Source: Streptomyces sp. ASQP_92 (GTDB lineage: Bacteria > Actinomycetota > Actinomycetes > Streptomycetales > Streptomycetaceae). Taken from it: DNA of 64,000 bases. Both the position numbers and the translations under genes were made by a program. The stretch is taken from NCBI RefSeq assembly GCF_025399895.1, contig NZ_JAODUA010000012.1:182403-246402 (forward strand). Reading direction: 5' to 3'. Shown piece by piece: positions 54,893 to 63,519 of the stretch (positions within the stretch are counted from its first letter, which is position 1; every line of letters begins with the position of its first letter). The notes beneath the pieces were generated by a model. It worked only from the letters and a program-made list of their open reading frames with translations, was not told where the DNA came from and searched no databases.

Positions 54893-55205
54893 GGGGCGCG
54901 GGGAACTGCGCGAGCAGCGAGCACGGCCCGCAGGTCCAAGAGGGGTTAGGGGCGCGAGGAACCGCGCGAAAAGCGAACACGGCGCGAGGTGGACATCGGG
55001 TTTTGGGGGCGCGGGGAACTGCGCGAGAAGCCAGCACGGCCCGCAAGCCGAGAGCGGGTTCAGGGGCGCGGGGAACTGCGCGAAAAGCGACCACGGCGCG
55101 AGGTGGACATCGGGTTTTGGGGGCGCGGGGAACTGCGCGAAAAGCGAGCACGGTGCGCAGACAACCGAGGGTTCAGGGGCGCGGGGAACTGCGCAGAAAA
55201 GGCGA
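54893..55205 (+). repeat. Tandem 56-57 bp repeat array, locus 3 (six units)
   Basis: Heads at 54893, 54949, 55006, 55063, 55120 and 55176 (GGGGCGCGRGGAACYGCGC). Variable segments repeat: units 2 and 4 carry GCGAGGTGGACATCGGG, unit 1 CCGCAGGTCCAAGAGG, unit 3 CCGCAAGCCGAGAGCGG. The same segments occur at locus 1. The array ends 45 bp before the P1 peptidase start. Confidence 0.9.
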
Positions 55206-55249
55206 TCCCGCGCAACCACACCCCACCACCCCCACCGGAGGTGCTACGC

Positions 55250-56449
55250 ATGGCCCCCATGAACAACACCCTCACCGACATCCCCGGCCTCCGCGTCGGC
55301 CACGCCGCCGTCCCCGGCCCGAACGCCCTGAGCGGCACCACCGTCGTGCTGGCCCCGCCCGGTGGCGCGGTCGCCGCCGTCGAGGTGCGTGGGGGTGGCC
55401 CCGGCACCCGGGAGACCGACGCCCTCGACCCGAACAACGTCGTCGAGCGGATCGACGCCGTGGTGCTGACCGGCGGCAGCGCGTACGGCCTCGACGCGGC
55501 GTCCGGCGTGATGGCCTGGCTGGAGGAACAGGGCCGCGGCGTACGGGTCGGGCCCGAGCCCCATCAGGTGGTGCCGGTGGTGCCCGCGGCCTGCGTGTTC
55601 GATCTGGGCCGCGGCGGCGACTGGCGGGCCAGGCCGGACGCCGCCGTGGGCCGGGCGGCCGTCGAGGCGGCCGCGACCGAGTTCGCCGAGGGCAACGCGG
55701 GGGCCGGGACGGGTGCGGTGGTCGGGGGCGTCAAGGGCGGGGTGGGCACGGCGAGCGTCCGGCTGGCGTCGGGGGTCGTCGTGGCGGCGCTGGTAGTCGT
55801 CAACGCCGTCGGCTCGGCGATCGACCCGGGCAACGGGGTGCTGTACGGAGAGTACGGGGAGATCGAGGAGTATGCGGAGAATGCGGAGAGCGGGGAGAGC
55901 AAGTCCGGGACAGGCCCCATGCAACTCCCTCCCCGCGCCACACATTTGGCCGCTCAGGAGCGGATCCGGCGGGCCCGCGAGCGGATGGGGCTGCCGCCGC
56001 TCAACACGACGCTCGCCGTCGTCGCCACGGACGCCCGGCTCACTGGGTCGCAGGCGCAGAAGCTGGCCGGCACCGCGCACGACGGGCTCGCCCGCGCGAT
56101 CCGCCCGGCCCACCTGATGCACGACGGGGACACGATCTTCGCCCTGGCCACCGGCTCCCACACCCCCGCCCCGCCCACCACACCATCCAGCACCCCATCC
56201 ACCACACCGTCCCGCGCCCCCTCCACCACCCCCTCCACCGACGCCTCCCCCTCCCCCTCCCCCTCCCCCAACCCATCCCCCTCCCCCACCCCCGCCCCCG
56301 CCCCGATGCCCCCCGAGGAGCTGAACCTCATCCTGGCCGCCGGGGCGGACGTGGTTGCGCGGGCGATCGTCAGGGGCGTGCGAGCCGCCGAAAGCGTCGA
56401 AGGGGCCGGGGGGACATTTCCCTCTTATCGTGATCTGTACGGGAGTTGA
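55250..56449 (+). CDS. P1 family peptidase (DmpA/ThnT-type self-cleaving aminopeptidase)
   Basis: A 399-residue Ntn-type peptidase of the DOM fold. The N-terminus LTDIPGLRVGHA and GGSAYGLDAASGVM are family signatures. PPLNTTLAVVATDA contains the Asn-Thr bond where P1 enzymes self-cleave, making Thr253 the nucleophile of the small subunit (as in ThnT). GGAGG sits 6 bp ahead of ATG 55250. An unusual Pro/Ser/Thr-rich insert of about 50 residues (56159-56309) splits the C-terminal half. Substrate unknown; the family includes beta-aminopeptidases. Confidence 0.88.
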   Translation: MAPMNNTLTDIPGLRVGHAAVPGPNALSGTTVVLAPPGGAVAAVEVRGGGPGTRETDALDPNNVVERIDAVVLTGGSAYGLDAASGVMAWLEEQGRGVRVGPEPHQVVPVVPAACVFDLGRGGDWRARPDAAVGRAAVEAAATEFAEGNAGAGTGAVVGGVKGGVGTASVRLASGVVVAALVVVNAVGSAIDPGNGVLYGEYGEIEEYAENAESGESKSGTGPMQLPPRATHLAAQERIRRARERMGLPPLNTTLAVVATDARLTGSQAQKLAGTAHDGLARAIRPAHLMHDGDTIFALATGSHTPAPPTTPSSTPSTTPSRAPSTTPSTDASPSPSPSPNPSPSPTPAPAPMPPEELNLILAAGADVVARAIVRGVRAAESVEGAGGTFPSYRDLYGS

Positions 56450-56560
56450 TGGTGGGTCAGGCCGTTTGTGATCGCCATCACAAACAGATCCCGCAACCGG
56501 ATACCCCCTCTGGGTTCTCTATGCCCGTACTGGATTTGACTCGCAGTACATCGCGCAGAC

Positions 56561-57871
56561 ATGGAGCAGCCCGTGACACCGCCGGCGTCGGACAACGCAG
56601 CGCAGCCTCAGCAGTTCAGCAGCACCCCGCGCCCCGCGCGTCCGTTTGCCCGCCGTCGTGTCCGCCTGGTCGCGGGGGCGGCCGGGCTGCTGGTCGGCGC
56701 GCTCGCGCTGACCGCGTGCGGCGGCGACGCCAAGGCCACGGACGACGGCAAGGGCGGCAAGGACAGCCAGAATTCGGATGCCTCGGCCGCCAAGGACGCC
56801 TCCACGCTGAAGATCACCATCTCGGCGAAGGACGGCTCCACCAACGCCTCCATCAACGATGTCAACGTCAAGGCGGAGGGCGGCAAGCTCTCCGACGTGA
56901 CGATGACCGAGGCCCAGGGCGGCAAGGCCGTACCGGGCACGCTCGCCGCCGACGGGCTCTCCTGGAAGCCGACCGGCAAGGTCGAGCGCGGCACCCAGTA
57001 CAAGATCACCGCGAACGGCAAGGACGACAAGGGCCGGGCCGCGACGGAGAACGCGCAGTTCACCACCGTCTCCGCCAAGGACAGCTTCATCGGCACCTAC
57101 ACGCCCGACAACGGCGCCACGGTCGGCGTGGGCATGCCGGTGTCCTTCACCTTCAACAAGGCGATCACCAACAAGAAGGACGTCCTGTCCCACATCACGG
57201 TGACCAGCAGCAGCGGTCAGCAGGTCGTGGGGCACTGGTTCAACTCCACCCGTCTTGACTTCCGGCCCGAGGAGTACTGGAAGGCCGGCTCCAAGGTCAC
57301 GATGAAGATCGACCTGGACAAGGTGGAGGGCGCCAAGGGCATCTACGGCGTGCAGTCGAAGGAGGTCACCTTCACCATCGGCCGCAACCAGGTCTCCACC
57401 GTCGACGTGAAGACGCAGAAGATGACCGTCCAGCAGGACGGCAAGACCATCAAGACGATTCCCGTCTCGACGGGCAGCGCCGAACACCCCACCTACAACG
57501 GGCAGATGGTGATCTCGGAGAAGTTCACGCAGACCCGTATGAACGGTGACAGCGTGGGCTTCGGCGGCGAGTACGACATCAAGGACGTGCCGCACGCGAT
57601 GCGCCTGTCCACCTCGGGCACCTTCATGCACGGCAACTACTGGTACAAGGGTGACCCGTTCGGCAACGACGGCACCAGCCACGGCTGCGTCGGCATGAAG
57701 GACGTGCAGGGCGCGGGCGGGGACACGCAGGCCAAGTGGATGTTCGACCACAGTCTCATCGGTGACGTCGTCGTCGTGAAGAACTCGCCGGACAAGACCA
57801 TCGCCCCCGACAACGGGCTCAACGGCTGGAACATGCCGTGGTCCCAGTGGACGGCGGCAGCCTCCTCCTGA
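56561..57871 (+). CDS. L,D-transpeptidase lipoprotein with Ig-like domains
   Basis: A 436-residue exported lipoprotein. An Arg-rich n-region and hydrophobic helix end in the lipobox ALTAC with Cys53. Two Ig-like domains follow (about residues 75-290), then a YkuD domain with the catalytic site HGNYWYKGDPFGNDGTSHGCVGM. This layout is the actinobacterial LdtMt2 type, which makes 3-3 peptidoglycan crosslinks resistant to most penicillins. ATG 56561 is used. It is preceded by a GATC-rich gap of 111 bp after the P1 gene. Confidence 0.93.
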   Translation: MEQPVTPPASDNAAQPQQFSSTPRPARPFARRRVRLVAGAAGLLVGALALTACGGDAKATDDGKGGKDSQNSDASAAKDASTLKITISAKDGSTNASINDVNVKAEGGKLSDVTMTEAQGGKAVPGTLAADGLSWKPTGKVERGTQYKITANGKDDKGRAATENAQFTTVSAKDSFIGTYTPDNGATVGVGMPVSFTFNKAITNKKDVLSHITVTSSSGQQVVGHWFNSTRLDFRPEEYWKAGSKVTMKIDLDKVEGAKGIYGVQSKEVTFTIGRNQVSTVDVKTQKMTVQQDGKTIKTIPVSTGSAEHPTYNGQMVISEKFTQTRMNGDSVGFGGEYDIKDVPHAMRLSTSGTFMHGNYWYKGDPFGNDGTSHGCVGMKDVQGAGGDTQAKWMFDHSLIGDVVVVKNSPDKTIAPDNGLNGWNMPWSQWTAAASS

Positions 57872-57899
57872 CAACTCCCCTTGCTCGCAAGGGACTTGA

Positions 57900-57932
57900 C
57901 CGGCCGGTAACCCAAAGGTGGGTGCCGGCCGG
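57900..57932 (+). terminator. Hairpin after the L,D-transpeptidase gene
   Basis: CCGGCCGG-TAACCC pairs with GGGTG-CCGGCCGG, then AAAAGTTT. It ends 13 bp before the next start codon and could also limit its translation. Confidence 0.6.
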
Positions 57933-57945
57933 AAAAGTTTCGGCC

Positions 57946-59070
57946 ATGCCCGCTGCGCTATCCGCCCTCAGGGGCTACGTTGAGCACCTTCTACGTGACC
58001 AACAGCGACGGCCAGGAGAAGCCTTGGTGCTCCATGTGCCCCACCCGCTCGACGGTGAGCGCGGCCCCGGCGAGGAATCGGCTCAGGATCAGCTCGCGGC
58101 TCTTTTGGGGCGGGCTCTGAATTCCTTCGATCTGCCGGACGAACTCGTCGAGCGCCTCGACCTGGCGATGGCCCACACCACCTCGCTCCACTCCTCGCTG
58201 CACACCTCGTCGGCGGGGCCCGGCGGCCACCGCCTGAGCCGCGAGACGTACCGGCACTGCTATCTCCTCCTGGACGGCACCACCGTCACCCTGTGGGAGC
58301 TGGCCCACTACGACGGCCGCCAGTACGCGCACGAGGTGTACGCCGCCGAGGAGGACGCCCGCCTCGCCGCGGTCCGGCTGCGCCGCAGGGTGCTTCCGTC
58401 CGACCCGGCCCACGACGCGGACGACGAACTGGAGGCCCTGGAACGGGAGTTGGACGCCTCCTGGATCGGCACCTACACCCCCATCCCGCACCCCGATCCC
58501 GCCCCCGGCGGCCCGGAGAGCGTACGGAACGCACAGGACGCCCAGAGACTCGGGGACACGCAAGACGCGCAGAGGCTCGGGGACGCGCAGGACGCGCAGA
58601 GGCTCGGGGACGCGCACGGGCTCGGGGACGCGCAGGACCTCGCGGACCTGCGGGGCCTGGAGGACAGCTGGGAGGCGGGGCTGGGGCCCGACGCCATCGC
58701 CGCGCCGGACCGCACCGCGCCCCCGGCCGGCCGCGCCCGTCCGTACGCGCCCGCCGACTCGGCGGACCACGCGCGCCGGCTGCTGCGCCGCGCCGAGAAC
58801 CCGGACCGGCCCGGCCGGGACACCGCGCTGCGGCTGCGGGCGGCGCACACGCACCGGATCACCCAGGCCTTCGGCCGCCACTGCCGCACGGCGGGCCGGG
58901 ACGCGGCGTTCACGCTGTACGAGCACGCGTTCCTGCTGCTCGACGGCAGCGGCCTGAGCCTGTGGGAGGTCGAGCACACGGCGACCCCGGACGGCCGCCA
59001 CATGTGCGAGGTGTACGCGACCGAGCACGCCGCACGGGCCGCCATGGAACGCCGCGCACACGTGAGTTGA
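57946..59070 (+). CDS. Streptomycete hypothetical protein with duplicated domain (DUF6227-like)
   Basis: A protein of 374 residues from ATG 57946. Two related halves are visible: RHCYLLLDGTTVTLWELAHYDGRQYAHEVYAAEEDARLA and EHAFLLLDGSGLSLWEVEHTATPDGRHMCEVYATEHAARAA. They are joined by an Asp/Ala/Arg/Leu-rich linker with repeats of AQDAQRLGD. I associate it with the uncharacterised DUF6227 family from memory. It has no signal or membrane segment. The frame also opens at 57838, inside the transpeptidase gene. The stop codon lies in a 48-bp tandem duplication. Confidence 0.72.
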   Translation: MPAALSALRGYVEHLLRDQQRRPGEALVLHVPHPLDGERGPGEESAQDQLAALLGRALNSFDLPDELVERLDLAMAHTTSLHSSLHTSSAGPGGHRLSRETYRHCYLLLDGTTVTLWELAHYDGRQYAHEVYAAEEDARLAAVRLRRRVLPSDPAHDADDELEALERELDASWIGTYTPIPHPDPAPGGPESVRNAQDAQRLGDTQDAQRLGDAQDAQRLGDAHGLGDAQDLADLRGLEDSWEAGLGPDAIAAPDRTAPPAGRARPYAPADSADHARRLLRRAENPDRPGRDTALRLRAAHTHRITQAFGRHCRTAGRDAAFTLYEHAFLLLDGSGLSLWEVEHTATPDGRHMCEVYATEHAARAAMERRAHVS

Positions 59071-59120
59071 GGGCACGCCGCACGGGCCGCCACGGAGCGC
59101 CGCGCACACGTGAGTTGAGG
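59025..59120 (+). repeat. 48-bp tandem duplication spanning a stop codon
   Basis: Bases 59025-59072 and 59073-59120 are the same except for two substitutions (ATGGAAC versus ACGGAGC). The TGA of the DUF6227-like gene is in the first copy, so the second is untranslated 3' sequence. The unit is 16 codons long. Confidence 0.9.
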
Positions 59121-59172
59121 GCCGGTCGGCCCTGTGGCCCGGCCCCTGGAGTCCGGCTCCGCGTGCGTGCGG

Positions 59173-59427
59173 TCAGGAGCTGCGGGGGTCGAGCTGGCGG
59201 ATCAGGCCCGCGAAGGCGTCCTGTTCGGCCTCGGTGAGGGCCACCGCTTCCCGCGCGGGCGGTCCGCTCTGACGGCCCACGGCGCGCAGAGGGCGCGTCG
59301 CGTGCCACTGGGCCCGGTCGGCGCGCTCCCGGCGCAGGATGCGGACCAGTCCGACGACCCAGGCGACACTCGCCGCAGCGAGGACGGAAAGGCCTATCTG
59401 CTGAATGATCGTGATGTTCTGAGCCAC
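59173..59427 (-). CDS. Small membrane protein
   Basis: An 84-residue protein from GTG 59427. One membrane helix (IGLSVLAAASVAWVVGLVRIL) is followed by a cytoplasmic tail ending in VALTEAEQDAFAGLIRQLDPRSS. The function is unknown. It lies alone between two units, convergent with the DUF6227-like gene. The helix-plus-acidic-tail pattern is conserved in streptomycetes as I remember it, but no name can be given. Confidence 0.72.
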   Translation of the reverse strand: MAQNITIIQQIGLSVLAAASVAWVVGLVRILRRERADRAQWHATRPLRAVGRQSGPPAREAVALTEAEQDAFAGLIRQLDPRSS

Positions 59428-59518
59428 GCGCCCAGTAGACAACACCGGCCGGGACTTGCGGCAGGGGCTGAAGGGACTTTGGTCCTCAAGTGGTACATGT
59501 CACGTCATGACGGCCGAA

Positions 59519-59550
59519 GACGCCCGGCCCCCCGAATGGGGCCGGGCGTC
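59519..59550 (-). terminator. Terminator of the fructose operon
   Basis: A perfect 13-bp stem GACGCCCGGCCCC/GGGGCCGGGCGTC with a 6-nt loop, 41 bp after the fruA stop. Confidence 0.8.
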
Positions 59551-59590
59551 GTGCGTCCACGACGTCGGGCGTCGCGCGGGCCGCGGGCGC

Positions 59591-61726
59591 TCAGGCGGCG
59601 ACCGCCACCTTCGGCTCGGCCGTCTCGCCGGGGGCTTCCCGCTGCTCGGGTCCGGTCCTGCGCAGGCCCTTGAGCAGGACGACCAGGCCCGCGCTGACCA
59701 CCGTTCCGGCCGCGATGGCCAGCAGGTACAGGAAGGCGTGGCCGATCAGCGGGACCACGAAGACGCCGCCGTGCGGGGCCTGGAGGGTGCAGCCGAAGGC
59801 CATCGACAGGGCGCCGGTGACCGCGCCGCCCGCCATCGCGGAGGGGATGACCCGCAGCGGGTCGGCCGCGGCGAACGGGATGGCGCCCTCGGTGACGAAG
59901 GACGCTCCCAGCACCCAGGCCGCCTTGCCGTTCTCGCGTTCGGCCGCCGTGAACAGCCGGCCCCGTACCGTCGTGGCCAGCGCCATCGCGAGCGGCGGGA
60001 CCATGCCCGCGGCCATCACGGCGGCCATCACCTTGAAGCTTCCGTCGGCGCCGGTCGCGTTGTTGGAGAGCCCGCCCACGGCGAAGGCGTACGCGACCTT
60101 GTTGAGCGGGCCGCCCAGGTCGAAGCACATCATCAGGCCGAGGATCACGCCGAGGGTGATCGCGTTGGCGCCCGAGAGCCCGCCGAGCCAACTGGTCAGC
60201 GCGGACTGGAGCTTGGCGATCGGCTCGCCTATCACCAGGAACATCAGGAAGCCGACGATCGCCGAGGAGATCAGCGGAATCACCACCACCGGCATGATGC
60301 CGCGCAGCGGCGCCGGGATCCGCACCTTCTGGATCGCCATGACCACGGCGCCCGCGATCAGACCGGCCGCGAGGCCCCCGAGGAAGCCCGCCTTGATGTC
60401 GAGGGCGATCGCGCCGCCGACGAAGCCGGGCACGAGACCCGGCCGGTCGGCCATTCCGTACGCGATGTAGCCGGCCAGGACCGGGACGAGGAACTTGAAC
60501 GCGACCTGGCCGACCTGGAACAGCAGCGCCGCCCAGCTCGTCTGGTCCGTCCACAGGAAGTGGTCCATGACGGAGGGCGCTTCGCTGACCTTGTAGCCGC
60601 CGATGGCGAAGCCGAGCGCGATGAGCAGTCCGCCCGCAGCGACGAACGGAACCATGTAACTGACGCCCGACATCAGCCACTTGCGCAGCTTGGTGCCGTA
60701 GCCCTCGCCGGCTTCGCCGCCCGCCTCCACGGGGGACGGCCTGGCACCGGCCGCGGTGATCTCGCCGCGCGCCGCCTTGCCGCGGACCTCGGCGATCAGC
60801 TCGGCCGGCCGGTTCACGCCCGCCTTGACGCCGACGTCCACGGTGGGCTTTCCCGCGAAGCGCTCCTTGTCCCGTACGGGCACGTCGTGCGCGAAGATCA
60901 CGCCGTCGGCGGCGGCGATGACGGCCGCGTCGAGTCGGGTGAATCCGGCCGAGCCCTGCGTCTCCACGGTGATCTCGACGCCCTCGGCGTGTCCGGCACG
61001 CGTCAGGGACTCGGCCGCCATGTAGGTGTGGGCGATCCCGGTCGGGCAGGAGGTCACCGCCACGATCCGGAACGGGCGGTCCGGCGCCGGATCGTGGTCG
61101 GGGGCGAAATCAGGGGCGGGATCCTTGGGGGTGGACGCCCCCGGACCGGCGGGGGTCTCGGGCGCGGCTGCGGTGGCGTCGGACCGGGACTCGGTGGCGT
61201 CGGGCCGGGATGCGGTGGCGTCGGGCCGGGACTCGGTGGCGTCGGATCGGGGCGTGGGGGCGTCCGTGGGGGCGTCGTCCTGCTCGCCGCGGATCAGCGC
61301 CGCCGCCTCGTTGGGCGATGTGGCCGCGCGCAGGGCCGAGGTGAACGACGTGTCCATCAGGCGGCGGGCCAGGGCGGAGAGGATCGACAGGTGGGCGTCG
61401 TCCGCGCCCGCCGGGGCCGCGATGAGGAAGATCAGGTCGGCGGGGCCGTCGGGGGCGCCGAAGTCGATGCCGGTGGCGCTGCGCCCGAAGGCGAGGGTCG
61501 GCTCGGTGACGTGCGCGCTGCGGCAGTGCGGGATGCCGATGCCGCCGTCGAGGCCGGTCGGCATCTGGGCCTCGCGTGCGGCGACGTCGGCGAGGAAGCC
61601 GTCGAGGTCGCTGACGCGGCCGAGCGCGACCATGCGCTCGGCGAGCGCGCGGGCGGCGGCTTCCTTGGAGTCGGCGGCCAGGTCGAGGTCGAGGTCGACC
61701 AGTTCCGCGCTGATCATCTGGCTCAT
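59591..61726 (-). CDS. fruA: PTS fructose transporter, fused IIA-IIB-IIC
   Basis: A 711-residue PTS permease. The IIA domain (residues 1-150) has His67 in GGIGIPHCRS. The IIB domain has the phosphocysteine in VTSCPTGIAHTYMAAE. The IIC domain begins near LRKWLMSGVSYMVPFVAAGG and has eight to ten helices. It imports fructose as fructose-1-phosphate, the substrate of FruK. The IIA-IIB linker has an eight-residue repeat (RPDATASR, RPDATESR). It is the last gene of fruR-fruK-fruA, 43 bp after fruK. Confidence 0.95.
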   Translation of the reverse strand: MSQMISAELVDLDLDLAADSKEAAARALAERMVALGRVSDLDGFLADVAAREAQMPTGLDGGIGIPHCRSAHVTEPTLAFGRSATGIDFGAPDGPADLIFLIAAPAGADDAHLSILSALARRLMDTSFTSALRAATSPNEAAALIRGEQDDAPTDAPTPRSDATESRPDATASRPDATESRSDATAAAPETPAGPGASTPKDPAPDFAPDHDPAPDRPFRIVAVTSCPTGIAHTYMAAESLTRAGHAEGVEITVETQGSAGFTRLDAAVIAAADGVIFAHDVPVRDKERFAGKPTVDVGVKAGVNRPAELIAEVRGKAARGEITAAGARPSPVEAGGEAGEGYGTKLRKWLMSGVSYMVPFVAAGGLLIALGFAIGGYKVSEAPSVMDHFLWTDQTSWAALLFQVGQVAFKFLVPVLAGYIAYGMADRPGLVPGFVGGAIALDIKAGFLGGLAAGLIAGAVVMAIQKVRIPAPLRGIMPVVVIPLISSAIVGFLMFLVIGEPIAKLQSALTSWLGGLSGANAITLGVILGLMMCFDLGGPLNKVAYAFAVGGLSNNATGADGSFKVMAAVMAAGMVPPLAMALATTVRGRLFTAAERENGKAAWVLGASFVTEGAIPFAAADPLRVIPSAMAGGAVTGALSMAFGCTLQAPHGGVFVVPLIGHAFLYLLAIAAGTVVSAGLVVLLKGLRRTGPEQREAPGETAEPKVAVAA

Positions 61727-61769
61727 CGCGGGCTCCTTTGCGGGCGGTGAGGGGCGGGCGGGGCGGGGG

Positions 61770-62720
61770 TCATGACGCCGGTTCCGTCAGGGGGCGGTCC
61801 AGCGGGACGGCGTCGGTGACGGTGACGGCCGCCGGGTCGAGGTCGCCGGGGGTGGGCATCACGCTGCCGGGGAGCTGGACGGCGGCGGCGCCGTGGGCGA
61901 CGGCGGCGGCCAGCGCGTCGGGGCCTTGGCCGCCCGCCGCGAGGAACCCGGCGAGCGAGGCGTCTCCGGCTCCCACGTTGCTGCGGACGAGGGCGACGGG
62001 GGCGGACGCGAAGTAGGTACCCAGGGCGCTGACCAGGAGCTGGCCGTCGGCGCCGAGGCTGGCGAGGACGGCGCCGGCCCCCAACTCCCGTACTTCTTCG
62101 GCGGCCTTGACGGCGTCGCCGATGGTGGCGAGGGGGCGGCCGACGGCCTGGGCGAGTTCCTCGGCGTTGGGCTTGACCACGTCGGGGCGTTCGCGCAGGG
62201 CGGCGATGAGGGAGGCTCCGGAGGTGTCGAGGGCGACCTTGGCTCCGGCGGCGTGGGCGCGGGCGACGAGGTCGGCGTACCACTGGGGGGCGAGGCCCCG
62301 CGGGAGGCTGCCGCAGCAGGCGATCCAGTCGGCCCGCCCCGAGTGCCCGGTGACCGTGTCGAGCAGCAACTCGCTCTCGGCGGCGCTCAGTTGGGGACCC
62401 GGCGCGTTGATCTTCGTCAGGGTTCCGTCGGGTTCGGCGACCGCGATGTTGGAGCGGGTGGGCCCGGCGACGGGGACGGGGGCGACGTCGATGCCCTGCC
62501 CGGCGAGGAGTTCGGCGACCAGCGCGCCGGGGGCGCCGCCGAGCGGCATGACGGCGACCGTGCGGTGCCCGGCGGCGGCGACGGCGCGGGAGACGTTGAC
62601 GCCCTTGCCACCGGGGTCGACGCGTTCGCCGGTGGCGCGCAGCACCTCGCCCCGGGCGAGGGCGGGGACCTCGTAGGTGCGGTCGAGGCTGGGGTTGGGG
62701 GTGACGGTGAGGATGTTCAT
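61770..62720 (-). CDS. fruK: 1-phosphofructokinase
   Basis: A 316-residue PfkB-family sugar kinase converting fructose-1-phosphate to fructose-1,6-bisphosphate. NPSLDRTYEV and GGKGVNVSRAVAAAG are the N-terminal substrate motifs; SNVGAGDASLAGFLA is the C-terminal anion hole and catalytic Asp (GAGD). ATG 62720 overlaps the fruR stop (ATGA), so it is coupled. Confidence 0.95.
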   Translation of the reverse strand: MNILTVTPNPSLDRTYEVPALARGEVLRATGERVDPGGKGVNVSRAVAAAGHRTVAVMPLGGAPGALVAELLAGQGIDVAPVPVAGPTRSNIAVAEPDGTLTKINAPGPQLSAAESELLLDTVTGHSGRADWIACCGSLPRGLAPQWYADLVARAHAAGAKVALDTSGASLIAALRERPDVVKPNAEELAQAVGRPLATIGDAVKAAEEVRELGAGAVLASLGADGQLLVSALGTYFASAPVALVRSNVGAGDASLAGFLAAGGQGPDALAAAVAHGAAAVQLPGSVMPTPGDLDPAAVTVTDAVPLDRPLTEPAS

Positions 62721-63478
62721 ACGGTGATCACGTCCGTGCCGGCGGCTTCGATGGCGGCGACGTCGTCGGGGGCGAGGCCGCTGTCGGTGATGAGGAGGTC
62801 GATGTCGGCGAGGTCGCCGAAGCGGGCGAAGTGTTCCTGGCCGTGCTTGGCGGAGTCGGCGAGCAGCACCACGCGCCGGGCGGCGCCGATCACGGCCCGC
62901 TTGACGGCGGCTTCGGCGAGGTCGGGGGTGGTGAGGCCGTGCTCGGCGCAGAAGCCGTTGGTGCCGAGGAAGGCGACGTCGGCGCGGATCTCGCCGTAGG
63001 CGCGCAGGGCCCAGGCGTCGACGGCGGCCCGGGTGCGGTGGCGGACCCGGCCGCCGACGAGGTGGAGGTCGATGTCGGGGTGGTCGGCGAGCCGGGCGGC
63101 GACGGGCAGGGCGTGGGTGACGAGGGTGAGCCCGCTGTCCAGGGGGAGTTGGGCGGCGAGGCGGGCGATGGTCGACCCGGCGTCGAGGATGACGCTGCCC
63201 TCGGCGGGCAGTTCGGCGAGGGCCGCGCGCGCGATGCGGTCCTTCTGGTCGGCGGCGGTGGACTCGCGCTCGGCGAGGTCGGGTTCGAAGTCGAGCCGGC
63301 CGGCCGGGATGGCCCCGCCGTGCACCCGGCGCACCAGGCCGGCCCGGTCGAGCGCCTTCAGGTCGCGCCGTACGGTCTCGGCGGTGACCTGGAAGGCCTC
63401 GGCGAGCGACAGCACGTCGACGCGGCCGCTCTCCCGTGCGATCCGCAGGATCTCCTGCTGGCGCTCCGGTGCATACAT
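62717..63478 (-). CDS. fruR: DeoR family regulator of the fructose operon
   Basis: A 253-residue DeoR/GlpR protein. The helix-turn-helix lies at RQQEILRIARESGRVDVLSLAEAFQVTAETVRRDLKALD, followed by GLVRRVHGGAI. The C-terminal sugar-phosphate sensor has VILDAGSTIARLAAQL and LADSAKHGQEHF. Fructose-1-phosphate is the expected inducer. It is the first gene of the fru operon, and TGGTTACG direct repeats sit just upstream, so autorepression is likely. Confidence 0.92.
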   Translation of the reverse strand: MYAPERQQEILRIARESGRVDVLSLAEAFQVTAETVRRDLKALDRAGLVRRVHGGAIPAGRLDFEPDLAERESTAADQKDRIARAALAELPAEGSVILDAGSTIARLAAQLPLDSGLTLVTHALPVAARLADHPDIDLHLVGGRVRHRTRAAVDAWALRAYGEIRADVAFLGTNGFCAEHGLTTPDLAEAAVKRAVIGAARRVVLLADSAKHGQEHFARFGDLADIDLLITDSGLAPDDVAAIEAAGTDVITV

Positions 63479-63481
63479 GTC

Positions 63482-63519
63482 TGGTTACGTCCGTTCCGCT
63501 GCCCGAACCTGTGGTTACG
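63482..63519. promoter_or_regulatory. Direct repeats upstream of fruR
   Basis: TGGTTACG occurs at 63482-63489 and 63512-63519, 30 bp apart start to start (about three helical turns), immediately ahead of fruR. DeoR-type repressors bind such repeats. Confidence 0.5.
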
